A stretch of DNA of 8,517 nt from Deltaproteobacteria bacterium. Lineage in GTDB: Bacteria; Myxococcota; Polyangia; Haliangiales; Haliangiaceae. Where the stretch lies: positions 1-8,517 of the forward strand of contig JAGSPR010000301.1 in assembly GCA_018262455.1 (NCBI GenBank). The letters run 5' to 3'. The notes below the pieces were generated by a model that saw only the letters and a program-made list of their open reading frames with translations, did no database searches and was not told the origin of the DNA. How positions within the stretch are numbered: position 1 is the stretch's first letter; each line of letters begins with the position of its first letter. A program made the translations under genes and the position numbers. Of this stretch, positions 1 through 8,517 are shown piece after piece.

Positions 1-1471
1 ACCTCGGCGGTGACGCGGGCGGATTCCTTCGCGGCCTCGAGCTTGGGCCCCTGCATCGAGCCCGAGCGGTCGATCACGAGGACGAGCGCGACGTCTGGCT
101 GCTCCTTGATCTTCTCGGAGTCGAACCGGACCGGCAGGATCTGCTCCATCCGGGTGTTCTGGTAGCCGCCGGAGCCGAACGAATCCTGGCCGCCCGCCAT
201 GATCATGCCGCCACCATAGTTGTGGATGTACTGGTCGAGCGCCGCCATCTGGCTCGCGCCGACGAGGTGTGCCGGGACATCGGACACGACGACGAGATCG
301 AACTTCTCGAGCTCCTTCGCGCTCGATGGCAGCCCTGCGGGCCCGCGGACCGTGACGTCCATGTTCTCGTGCTCGAGCGCGCGCGCAAAGTAGTTCGCCG
401 AGCCGGGCTCGCGCAGCATCCCACCCTCGACGTAGAGGATGCTCGGCTTGCCTTTGACCGGGGCGGTGGTCACCGCGGCGTTGTTCGCGCGCTCGGTGTC
501 CTTGTCGAACTTCGACAGCGAGACACGATACGTGGTGGCCCCGGCGCGCTTGGCGTCGGACTTGAACTTGATGAGGTTCTTGCCCTCGCGCAGGTCGACG
601 CGCTTGGAGGGCTCGAGCGGGTTCGCGAACTCGTCCTGCTGGAGCGTCAGGGTCGCCTGCTGCGGCTCGGTCGACCACACCTCGGCCGTGACCTCGTAGG
701 GTTGGCCGACCTTGATCTCGTCGGGAGCGGTGACGCCGACGACGCGGATCTCGCTCGTCTTGTCCTGATCGAACGTCCGCCACGACACCCTCACGCCGAG
801 CTCCTTGGCGCGATAGGCCTCGACGGCGACGTCGCCGACGGTCTGGTTGCCGTCGGAGGTGATCACCATGCGCGGCAGGTACCCGTCGGGGTAGAGGCCG
901 TAGGCGAGCTGCATCGCGGCCTGGGTGTCGGTTCCTGCGCCGGCGCCGACGTGGCGCTTGATCGCGCTGGAGACGGCCTGGCCCTCCTCCGGCCTGGCGA
1001 CCATCGGCTTCTCGGCGAACGTGACGAGCTGGAGGTTGCCGTCGCCAGATGCGGCGGCCAGATCATCAACGTACTGCTTGGTCGCCTCGAGCTGTTTCTC
1101 GGAGACCGAATCGGAGACGTCGACCAGGACCACGGTCGAGACCTTGCTTTGCTCGGTGATCCACGACGGCCGCGCGAGCGCGACCGCGAAGCAGATCACC
1201 ACGAGCGAGCGCAGGGTCGACTGCAGCACCTGCTGCGCGAGCGAGAGATCGGTGAGCGACAGGATCCGGAGCAGGTAGAACGCCGGCACCACGCACGCGA
1301 TCAGCAGGTACTGCGGTGCGAGCAGATCGATGGGCCGGCTGCCGAGCCAATCGAGGTGGATGCTCGTCCGGTCGCCGATCCAGAACCAGATGAGGAAGAA
1401 CAGGGCGAGCGAGCCGCCGATCGTCAGTCCGAGCCTGATCAGTAGCGGAACGATCGAGCGCTTGTTCGACA

Positions 1472-1472
<1 letters not shown>
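1..1472 (-). CDS. Membrane-anchored VWA / GATase1-like / VWA protein, C-terminus beyond window
   Basis: I translated this frame directly: 490 codons are visible and the frame is still open at base 1, so the C-terminus is missing. It starts at ATG 1472-1470, sharing one base with the TGA of the gene before it (TGATG), with only a weak ribosome site. Three membrane segments are visible at about residues 12-33, 51-70 and 84-101. A VWA domain follows (about 112-235) with a complete metal site: D118-x-S120-x-S122, T181 or T183 and D207. A Bat-type beta-sandwich region (about 240-335) comes next, then a glutamine-amidotransferase-like fold (about 342-450) with the segment GGGMIMAGGQDSFGSGGY; it has no catalytic Cys, so amidotransferase activity is unlikely. 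A second VWA domain begins at about 459 with D468-x-S470-G-S472 and is cut by the edge. The basic N-terminus implies the VWA and GATase-like parts are periplasmic. Family relatives are often 800-1000 residues. The substrate is unknown; metal-dependent protein binding is inferred. Confidence 0.93.
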
Positions 1473-3627
<2,155 letters not shown>

Positions 3628-3631
<4 letters not shown>

Positions 3632-4572
3632 CGCAGAAAGCCTCCCGAGCGGAAGATCTTGAGCACGAGCTCGTCGAACGGGATCGCGGTGTGCGTGCGG
3701 AAGAACGGCACCGCGCGCTTGGTGCAGAACGTCTCGAGCTCCGTGCAGTACGCCTCGTGCGCCCTCGTGTACTGCTCCAGCAACGACTTCGAGATCGTGA
3801 CCTCGCGGGTGTCTCCGGTCTCGCAGTCGACGAGCGCGAGATCTCCGTGTAGCTCGGGCTCGGCCTCGCGTCGGTCGTAGACCTGGAGCACGAACGGCTC
3901 GAACTTGTTGTAGCGGAGGGTGTTGATTCCCTCCTCGAAGCCCTTGGGGTCGTAGAAGTCGGAGATCACGACCGCGAGGCCGCGCCGCTTGTTCTGGGCG
4001 ACGAAGTCCTTCATACAGTCGGCGAGCTCGGTCTTGCCGCCGATCTCGCAGTCGCGGAGGAACTGGAAGACACGGAAGATCCGATTCTTGCCGCGCGACG
4101 GCGGTAGTCGGGCCATGACCCGGTCCCCGAAGGGGACGATCGCGACGCGGTCGAGGTTTGCGAGCCCGACGTACGTCAGCGCCGCGCCGACTTGCATCGC
4201 GTAGTGGAGTTTCGGCAACGGCGAGCCGATCGACATCGAATCCGAGACGTCGATCAGGATGTAGATGTGGAGGTCCTCCTCCTCCTCGAACAGGCGCAGC
4301 AGCAGCTTGTCGAGCCGGCCGTAGAGGTTCCAGTCGATGTAACGAAAGTCATCGCCGCGGGCGTACGTCCGGTGGTCGGCGAATTCGATGCCCGAGCCAA
4401 CCTTGCGCGTCCGGCGCTCGGCGCGGATGTTTCCGGCGAACACCTTGCGAGACACCATGTGCAGGTGTTCGAGGGTCTTCAGGAACTTGTCATCGAACAG
4501 GTCGGAGCGATCGACCGCTCGGTTGGGCCGGGCGATGACCGAGGGCGTCGCGGTAGCGGCAGCGCGGGCCAC
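3628..4572 (-). CDS. DUF58 family protein with VWA-type metal site (314 aa)
   Basis: This is a soluble DUF58 protein with no membrane segment or signal peptide, so it is probably cytosolic. The DUF58 signature spans about residues 60-100: GIEFADHRTYARGDDFRYID, then WNLYGRLDKL, then an acidic run FEEEED. The VWA-like fold follows with a complete metal site: D108-x-S110-x-S112, T181 and D205. The length is normal for the family (about 290-320 residues). I chose GTG 4572-4570 as the start because it shares one base with the MoxR stop (TAGTG) and has GAGAGG four bases upstream; the next Met, at residue 39, lies close to the conserved region and would shorten the usual N-terminus. DUF58 proteins almost always sit beside MoxR ATPases and probably act as their adaptor or substrate-binding partner. 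That role is inferred from family context. Confidence 0.95.
3641..3646 (-). promoter_or_regulatory. Ribosome binding site for the BatA-like gene
   Basis: GGGAGG lies nine bases before ATG 3631, inside the 3' end of the DUF58 gene. The next gene (ATG 1472) lacks a comparable site, so it probably depends more on re-initiation at TGATG. Confidence 0.6.
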
Positions 4573-5588
4573 TACGCCTCTCTCGTCGCCTTCAGGATCT
4601 CCTGGATGATCGCGTCGGACTCGATGCCTTCGGCTTCACCCTCGAAGTTCAGGATCAAGCGGTGACGCAGCGCGGGCTGGGCGACATGGCGGATGTCATC
4701 GATCGACACCGCGTAGCGGCCTTCGAGCAGCGCGCGAATCTTGGCGGCGAGCACGATGGCCTGGAGGCCGCGGGGGGAGGCGCCATACCGCATGAACTGC
4801 TTCGACATGGCCGTCGCTTCGGGGTTCTCCGGATGCGTGGCGAGCACCACGCGGACGGCATAGTCCTGGATCTGGCGGGCCAGCGGGACGCGGCGGACGA
4901 GCTCGCGCATCTCGAGAATGCGGCTCTTGTCGATCACCGGCTTGGGCTTGGGATGACTGTCTGCCGTGGTCCGGTCGAGGATGGTGTGGAGGGATTGCTT
5001 GTCAGGGAACTCGACGACCAGTTTGAAGAAGAACCGATCGAGTTGTGCCTCGGGGAGCGGGTAGGTGCCTTCCATCTCGAGCGGGTTCTGCGTGGCGAGC
5101 ACGAAGAACGGCTTCTCGAGCACGTAGGTCTGCTTCGCGACCGTGACGGAGCCTTCGCTCATCGCCTCGAGGAGCGCCGACTGGGTCTTCGGCGTCGCGC
5201 GGTTGATCTCGTCCGCGAGCACGATGTTCGCGAAGATCGGGCCCTTCTGGAACTCGAACCGCTTCTGGCCCTGGTCCTCGGTGATGACGTTCGTACCGAC
5301 GATGTCCGCCGGCATGAGGTCCGGCGTGAACTGGATGCGCGAGAACGTCGCGTGGATCGTCTCGGCGAGCGTGCGCACGAGCATCGTCTTGCCGAGGCCG
5401 GGCACGCCCTCGAGCAGCGCGTGCCCGCCGCCGAGTAGACACATCACGACACCTTCGACGATCTTCTCCTGGCCCACGATCATGGTCCCGATCTCCTCGC
5501 GCAGGCGGAGCAGATCCTTGGTGAACGAGGCGACGGTAGTCTCGACGTCGCGCGGAGTCGGGCCTGGAGCGGTGATGGCTTGGGTCAT
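4572..5588 (-). CDS. MoxR-family AAA+ ATPase (338 aa)
   Basis: This is a cytosolic AAA+ ATPase of the MoxR family, expected to form a ring and use ATP hydrolysis to remodel or mature partner proteins. Visible motifs in order: VGQ at 38-40, Walker A GVPGLGKT (61-68), Walker B IVLADE (122-127), sensor 1 ATQNP (165-169), the family-typical LPEAQLDRFFFK (178-189) and sensor 2 YGASPRG (268-274). A helical lid domain completes the C-terminus. The length is usual for the family, and no catalytic residue appears to be missing. The ATG overlaps the TGA of the coiled-coil gene (ATGA) and is preceded by AGGTGAG at a spacing of eight bases. Its place directly before DUF58 and two VWA membrane proteins is the classic MoxR/Bat arrangement. 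Which partner it acts on cannot be read from the sequence. Confidence 0.97.
   Translation of the reverse strand: MTQAITAPGPTPRDVETTVASFTKDLLRLREEIGTMIVGQEKIVEGVVMCLLGGGHALLEGVPGLGKTMLVRTLAETIHATFSRIQFTPDLMPADIVGTNVITEDQGQKRFEFQKGPIFANIVLADEINRATPKTQSALLEAMSEGSVTVAKQTYVLEKPFFVLATQNPLEMEGTYPLPEAQLDRFFFKLVVEFPDKQSLHTILDRTTADSHPKPKPVIDKSRILEMRELVRRVPLARQIQDYAVRVVLATHPENPEATAMSKQFMRYGASPRGLQAIVLAAKIRALLEGRYAVSIDDIRHVAQPALRHRLILNFEGEAEGIESDAIIQEILKATREA
4577..4582 (-). promoter_or_regulatory. Ribosome binding site supporting the GTG start of DUF58
   Basis: GAGAGG lies four bases before GTG 4572, within the end of the MoxR gene. The spacing is a little short, but with the TAGTG overlap it supports the GTG start over the later Met at residue 39. 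Confidence 0.55.
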
Positions 5589-8194
5589 GGCGTTTTCTCA
5601 CCTGGAGCGGGTGCTGTGGTCGGTGCGTCGGGCACGCCATCGGGAGAGCCACTCGGGTGGATCCTCGCGAAGTAGCGCTTGACGTAGTACTTGTAGCTCG
5701 ACGGTAGCTTCTCGGTACGCATCACCTCTTCGACGATGCGCTGGTAATCGGCATAGACTTTCTTGTAGCTCGTGGAGGCAAAGCCCTTCTGCGCCGCGGC
5801 GAGGATCGTCTCGCGCCGCGAGGTGCCCTTGCTGCCGTTCTGACCGGTGAGGTCGGCGTCCTTGGTGTGGCCGCCCTTGTCTGTGGGATCACCGGCCATG
5901 TCGTCCTCGTGGCCAACGCCCCACTGGTCACCACCGGGTTGGGTGCCCTGGCCACCGGGTTGGCCCTGGCCCTGGCCCTGGCCCTGGCCCTGGCCCTGGC
6001 CCTGGCCCTGGCCCGGCTTCCATGCCTGGCCTGAGCCTTTGCCACCGCGCGCGCGCTTGTTGAAGTCGGAGTTCTTGGCGTTCTTGCCGAACGGGTCCTG
6101 TCCGCCTTTGTTGCCCTTCTGCTTCGCGCGCCGCATCGCCTCGCGGAGATCATCCATCTGCGACGACATCTTCTTCTGCTGGGCCTGCTTGCGCTGATCT
6201 TGATCGACCTTGCCGGTCTCTCGCGCGGCGTCTTTGATCTTCTGCGACGCCTGCTTCTCGCGCTCGTCCTTCTCGTCCTGGCTTTCCTCCTTGTTCGGCT
6301 TCTGGAGCTGCTCGGCGGCCTTCTCCATATCCCGCTGCAAGCGCTTGAGGGCCTGGCGCTGCGCCGACTGGTCCTTCTTCTCGTTCTGCTTGTCGAGCTT
6401 CTGAAGCTCGTCCTTCTTCTTCTGTAGCTCGCGCTCGGCGGTCTGGCGCTCCTGGTCGGTCTTCGCCGCTTGCTTGTCCTTCTCCAGCCGGCGGATCTGT
6501 TCCTCGAGCTTCTGCTGCTGTTGCTGCTGCTCCTGCTTGTCCTTCTGGTCCTGCTTCTCCATCTGCTTGGAGACCTGCTCGAGCTGCTTCTGGAGCTCCT
6601 GCTTCTGCTGCTCGGTGAGCGGCTTCTCCTTCTTCATCTGCTCGAGCTTCTTCTGGAGCTCCTGCTTCTCCTTCTCGGTCAGATCCTTGTTCTCGGCGAG
6701 CTCCTTCTCGAGCTGCTTCTGGTCCTTCTCGAGCTGCTTCTTCAGCTCGTCGAGCTTGTTCTGGAGCTCCTGTTTCTGCTGCTCGGTCAGGTCCTTGTTC
6801 TCGAGCTGCTTCTTCAGGTTTTCTTGCTGCTTTTCGAGCGCGCTCTTTTCGAGCTTGCGGGCGAGCTCCTCGAGCTCCTGCTTGGCCTTGTCGAGATCGT
6901 TCTTCTCGAGCGCCTGACCGAGCTCCTTGGTCAGCTCGCTGTTCTGGAGCTCCTTGCCCATCTCGCCCATCTTCTTGGCGATCTCGGCCTGGTTCGGCTC
7001 CATGTTCTGGTTGAGCATCTCCTCGGCCTTGGCGAGCTCGGCGAGTAGCTGCTCCTTGGTGATCTTGCCTTCCTCGGCATCCTTCAGCAGCTGCTCGATC
7101 CGGGCGATGAACTTGTCGAGGTCCTCGAGATGCTCGCGCTTCGCCAGCTCCTTCAGCTGGGCGAGGATGGCCTCGACGTAGGCGCGCTCGTCGGGATCGA
7201 GCAGGACCGAGTCTTCCTTGTGGAAGCGCGGGTCCTTCTTGTCGAACACGGTGAATCGGAGCGGGCCGAGCACGTCCTGGCCGATGTAGGCGGTCAGCAG
7301 GGTGTCACCGATCGGTGCATCATCGGGGATGCGGACGCGGATCGAGGTCTTGGTCCAGTCGAGCACCTCGATCGGGCGGCCCTTGTCCAGCGGGCCGAGC
7401 GCTACATACGCGTCCGTGCCAGGCACGAAGCCGGTGGTCGCGGTGACCCCCGGAGGCACGCCCGGTGCGCCGATCACGTCGCGCATGCGGAAGGCCGCGA
7501 CCGGAGTCGGGACGCCGGTCAACAGGTTCTCGCCAACGAGGGTGACTTCGCTGCCGCGGAGGCCATGATCGGGATCGACGGCGAACAGGCGAGGGGAGCG
7601 ATCCTCCATCGGCACCGCCAGCCCGGCGGCGAGGGCGGAGACCGCCAGGAAGCCGACCGCGGCCATGAGGTCGCGCGGAGCCGAGTAGGGGGTCGCGAGC
7701 TCGAGGTTGGCGCGGGGCGCGGCCCTCACCCCGTCGCGGATCGCTGCGATCATCAGGGCGTGGGTCTCGTCGTCGGTGGCAGTCGTGCCGGACGCGGCGA
7801 ATGTGCGACGAAACGCGATCGCCGTCGACAGTCTGTCGGACAGGTTGGATGCCCGGTCGATGCGACGGGCGATCTGCTCGTCGTCGAGTCGGCTCATCGC
7901 ACCGAGCCCCGCGCCGAGCACCACGATCGCACCTGCGACCACGAGCATCACCACCCCGGTGAGCCGCTCGACCGCTTCGAGCCGCATGGCGAAGATGGCG
8001 AGCAGGGCGAAGGCGGCTGCGATGATCGACGCGGTCGTGGCGCCTTCGAGTGCACCCTGCGCCCGGATCCGGAACCGCGCCCGAGCGATCAGGTGCTGGA
8101 TCACGGACGTACCCCTGTCCAGAGTCTCGGTCGCTCGGCCGGGCGGGCTCGGGACGCTTGGTTCATTCGCAGCTGGTTCAGCGTCCGTTTTCAC
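5585..8194 (-). CDS. Membrane-anchored IPT/TIG and long coiled-coil protein (869 aa)
   Basis: The first gene of the operon; I do not recognise a named family for the whole protein. I start it at GTG 8194-8192 because AAGGAG lies five bases upstream; the frame stays open to a GTG at 8239, but that start has no ribosome site. A basic N-terminal segment leads to membrane helices at about residues 53-73, 80-99 and 176-195. The loop between the second and third is about 75 residues, Arg-rich and probably cytosolic. After the third helix, presumably in the periplasm, comes an IPT/TIG-like beta domain (about 203-317, GSEVTLVGENLL). A Lys/Glu/Gln coiled coil (about 335-690) follows, containing three LTExxKQELQ repeats and a run of six Gln. 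Then come a Gly-Gln repeat (728-745), an acidic linker and a C-terminal helical segment (about 793-847, including KLPSSYKYYVKRYFARIHP). The last segment resembles C-termini I associate with large membrane coiled-coil proteins next to MoxR genes; that is recollection, not a search. A scaffold or tether role is inferred. Confidence 0.9.
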   Translation of the reverse strand: MKTDAEPAANEPSVPSPPGRATETLDRGTSVIQHLIARARFRIRAQGALEGATTASIIAAAFALLAIFAMRLEAVERLTGVVMLVVAGAIVVLGAGLGAMSRLDDEQIARRIDRASNLSDRLSTAIAFRRTFAASGTTATDDETHALMIAAIRDGVRAAPRANLELATPYSAPRDLMAAVGFLAVSALAAGLAVPMEDRSPRLFAVDPDHGLRGSEVTLVGENLLTGVPTPVAAFRMRDVIGAPGVPPGVTATTGFVPGTDAYVALGPLDKGRPIEVLDWTKTSIRVRIPDDAPIGDTLLTAYIGQDVLGPLRFTVFDKKDPRFHKEDSVLLDPDERAYVEAILAQLKELAKREHLEDLDKFIARIEQLLKDAEEGKITKEQLLAELAKAEEMLNQNMEPNQAEIAKKMGEMGKELQNSELTKELGQALEKNDLDKAKQELEELARKLEKSALEKQQENLKKQLENKDLTEQQKQELQNKLDELKKQLEKDQKQLEKELAENKDLTEKEKQELQKKLEQMKKEKPLTEQQKQELQKQLEQVSKQMEKQDQKDKQEQQQQQQKLEEQIRRLEKDKQAAKTDQERQTAERELQKKKDELQKLDKQNEKKDQSAQRQALKRLQRDMEKAAEQLQKPNKEESQDEKDEREKQASQKIKDAARETGKVDQDQRKQAQQKKMSSQMDDLREAMRRAKQKGNKGGQDPFGKNAKNSDFNKRARGGKGSGQAWKPGQGQGQGQGQGQGQGQGQPGGQGTQPGGDQWGVGHEDDMAGDPTDKGGHTKDADLTGQNGSKGTSRRETILAAAQKGFASTSYKKVYADYQRIVEEVMRTEKLPSSYKYYVKRYFARIHPSGSPDGVPDAPTTAPAPGEKTP
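5597..5603 (-). promoter_or_regulatory. Ribosome binding site for the MoxR gene
   Basis: AGGTGAG lies eight bases before ATG 5588, inside the last codons of the coiled-coil gene. It suggests the ATPase can recruit ribosomes itself as well as by coupling through the ATGA overlap. Confidence 0.65.
5961..6014 (-). repeat. Nine perfect tandem copies of a hexamer encoding Gly-Gln
   Basis: The plus strand reads TGGCCC nine times without interruption. On the coding strand this gives nine Gly-Gln pairs (residues 728-745) in the linker between the coiled coil and the C-terminal segment. The unit is six bases, so slippage adds or removes whole dipeptides and keeps the frame. Imperfect Gly/Gln/Pro-rich sequence continues for about 20 residues downstream. 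Confidence 0.97.
6554..6799 (-). repeat. Three degenerate internal repeats in the coiled coil
   Basis: Three segments of about 22-25 residues share the pattern LTExxKQELQxxLxxxxK. They occupy about 6725-6799 (residues 466-490), 6626-6691 (502-523) and 6554-6625 (524-547). The similarity is visible in both DNA and protein, so they probably arose by internal duplication. Each begins at a helix-capping LTE motif, which suggests breaks between helical segments. Confidence 0.75.
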
Positions 8195-8199
8195 GGTGG

Positions 8200-8205
8200 C
8201 TCCTT
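8200..8205 (-). promoter_or_regulatory. Ribosome binding site setting the start of the coiled-coil gene
   Basis: AAGGAG on the minus strand lies five bases (CCACC) before GTG 8194-8192. It is the strongest Shine-Dalgarno match among the five genes. It favours this start over the in-frame GTG at 8239, whose upstream bases are GC-rich with no purine-rich match. Confidence 0.8.
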
Positions 8206-8264
8206 GAGTGGCCCTCGCGCCGGGTCGGGACTCGGCCACTCGGCCGCAGTCCGTCTAACGTCCG

Positions 8265-8292
8265 AGGATAGCACCAACATTCCACGTGCCAG
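8265..8292 (-). promoter_or_regulatory. Candidate operon promoter
   Basis: On the minus strand, CTGGCA (8292-8287) and TATCCT (8270-8265) are separated by 16 bases. Each matches the sigma-70 -35 and -10 consensus at four of six positions. A start near 8258 would give a leader of about 65 bases. The same stretch holds TGGCACG (8291-8285), a perfect sigma-54 -24 element, but the -12 position reads ATGT instead of TTGC. Either reading is possible and neither is strong; in GC-rich bacteria promoters are hard to call by eye. Confidence 0.3.
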
Positions 8293-8437
8293 GCGAGCTT
8301 CGGGTCTATCTCGATCCCCTCCACCTGGCGACTGTGCGACACCCCGGACATCGCATCGGTTGCCGCTGGTTGCTCCGTGCAGTGCCACCACCTCTTGCCT
8401 ACACGGGAGTACCACCCATTCGTCGACGGGGCGGCGA

Positions 8438-8457
8438 GGGTCCCCCTTCGGGGGCCC
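8438..8457. other. GC-rich hairpin in the upstream region
   Basis: GGG-T-CCCCC-TTC-GGGGG-CCC can pair into an eight-base-pair stem with one bulged base; an alternative plus-strand fold has a UUCG tetraloop. There is no T-run on either side, so it is not a standard intrinsic terminator. It may mark the end of a neighbouring gene beyond the window, or be a leader structure. Confidence 0.5.
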
Positions 8458-8469
8458 GACGCGATGAGC

Positions 8470-8487
8470 GGTGCTCGGTGCTCGGTG
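8470..8487. repeat. Short tandem heptamer
   Basis: GGTGCTC occurs twice in a row (8470-8476 and 8477-8483), followed by a partial GGTG copy. It is too short to assign a role; a direct-repeat binding site is conceivable. Confidence 0.45.
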
Positions 8488-8517
8488 TCTTGCTTAGGTG
8501 GGAGCGGCCGGGCCGGG

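Larger units (their letters stand above)
8206..8517. other. Upstream region without a supported gene
   Basis: I see no credible coding sequence here on either strand. The open frames that cross it lack ribosome sites and have unremarkable Arg/Pro/Ser-rich translations. It contains the candidate promoter at 8265-8292, the hairpin at 8438-8457 and the tandem heptamer at 8470-8487. A CACGTG palindrome at 8283-8288 overlaps the candidate promoter. No tRNA or rRNA is visible. Confidence 0.6.

Noticed and set aside
222..1445. Long plus-strand open frame of 407 codons
   Set aside because: It lies opposite the VWA/GATase-like gene, which has membrane helices and clear motifs. Its own translation is Arg/Leu/Asp-rich with no recognisable domain, as expected for the antisense of a GC-rich gene.
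5961..6014. Tandem repeat considered as a CRISPR or intergenic satellite
   Set aside because: The unit is six bases with no spacers, and it lies in frame inside a real gene.
6470..7048. Plus-strand frame that is nearly all leucine and resembles a membrane protein
   Set aside because: Poly-leucine arises because the antisense of Lys/Glu/Gln codons (AAG, GAG, CAG) reads as CTT, CTC and CTG. It is a shadow of the coiled coil.
8191..8415. Minus-strand open frame of 74 codons upstream of the operon
   Set aside because: It has no ribosome site, overlaps the candidate promoter and the start of the first gene, and its translation shows no motif.
8438..8457. GC hairpin considered as an intrinsic terminator
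   Set aside because: No T-run follows on either strand, and no gene end is visible next to it, so it is recorded only as a hairpin.
7130..8467. Plus-strand open frame of 445 codons
   Set aside because: It mirrors the 5' half of the coiled-coil gene and runs on into the upstream region. It has no ribosome site or domain, and its composition is dominated by Arg, Asp and Gly.

Overview
The window holds one compact, GC-rich operon, read entirely on the minus strand (right to left). The strong G/C bias at third positions, GTG starts, abutting genes and the domain combinations suggest a myxobacterium or related deltaproteobacterium. That placement is inferred from style and gene content, not from a marker gene.

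Layout in order of transcription. Bases 8195-8517 are a leader with no supported gene; they carry one plausible promoter, a strong Shine-Dalgarno, a GC hairpin and a short tandem repeat. Then come: (1) 8194-5585, a membrane-anchored protein of about 869 residues with an IPT/TIG-like domain, a very long Lys/Glu/Gln coiled coil, a Gly-Gln repeat and a conserved-looking C-terminal helical segment; (2) 5588-4572, a MoxR-family AAA+ ATPase; (3) 4572-3628, a cytosolic DUF58 protein with a complete VWA metal site; (4) 3631-1472, a BatA-like membrane protein with a VWA domain; (5) 1472-1 (cut by the window edge), a membrane protein with VWA, glutamine-amidotransferase-like and second VWA domains. All four gene junctions overlap by one to four bases (ATGA, TAGTG, ATGA, TGATG), which suggests coupled translation and production of the proteins as a set.

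The core (MoxR, DUF58, BatA-like VWA) is the widespread MoxR/Bat-type module, whose AAA+ ATPases are thought to act as chaperones working with VWA partner proteins. By the positive-inside rule, the VWA domains of proteins 4 and 5 and the IPT and coiled-coil parts of protein 1 all point into the periplasm, while MoxR and DUF58 stay in the cytosol. The set may therefore work across the inner membrane on an envelope process. No substrate or effector can be named from the sequence. The least familiar part is the coiled-coil/IPT protein that opens the operon.
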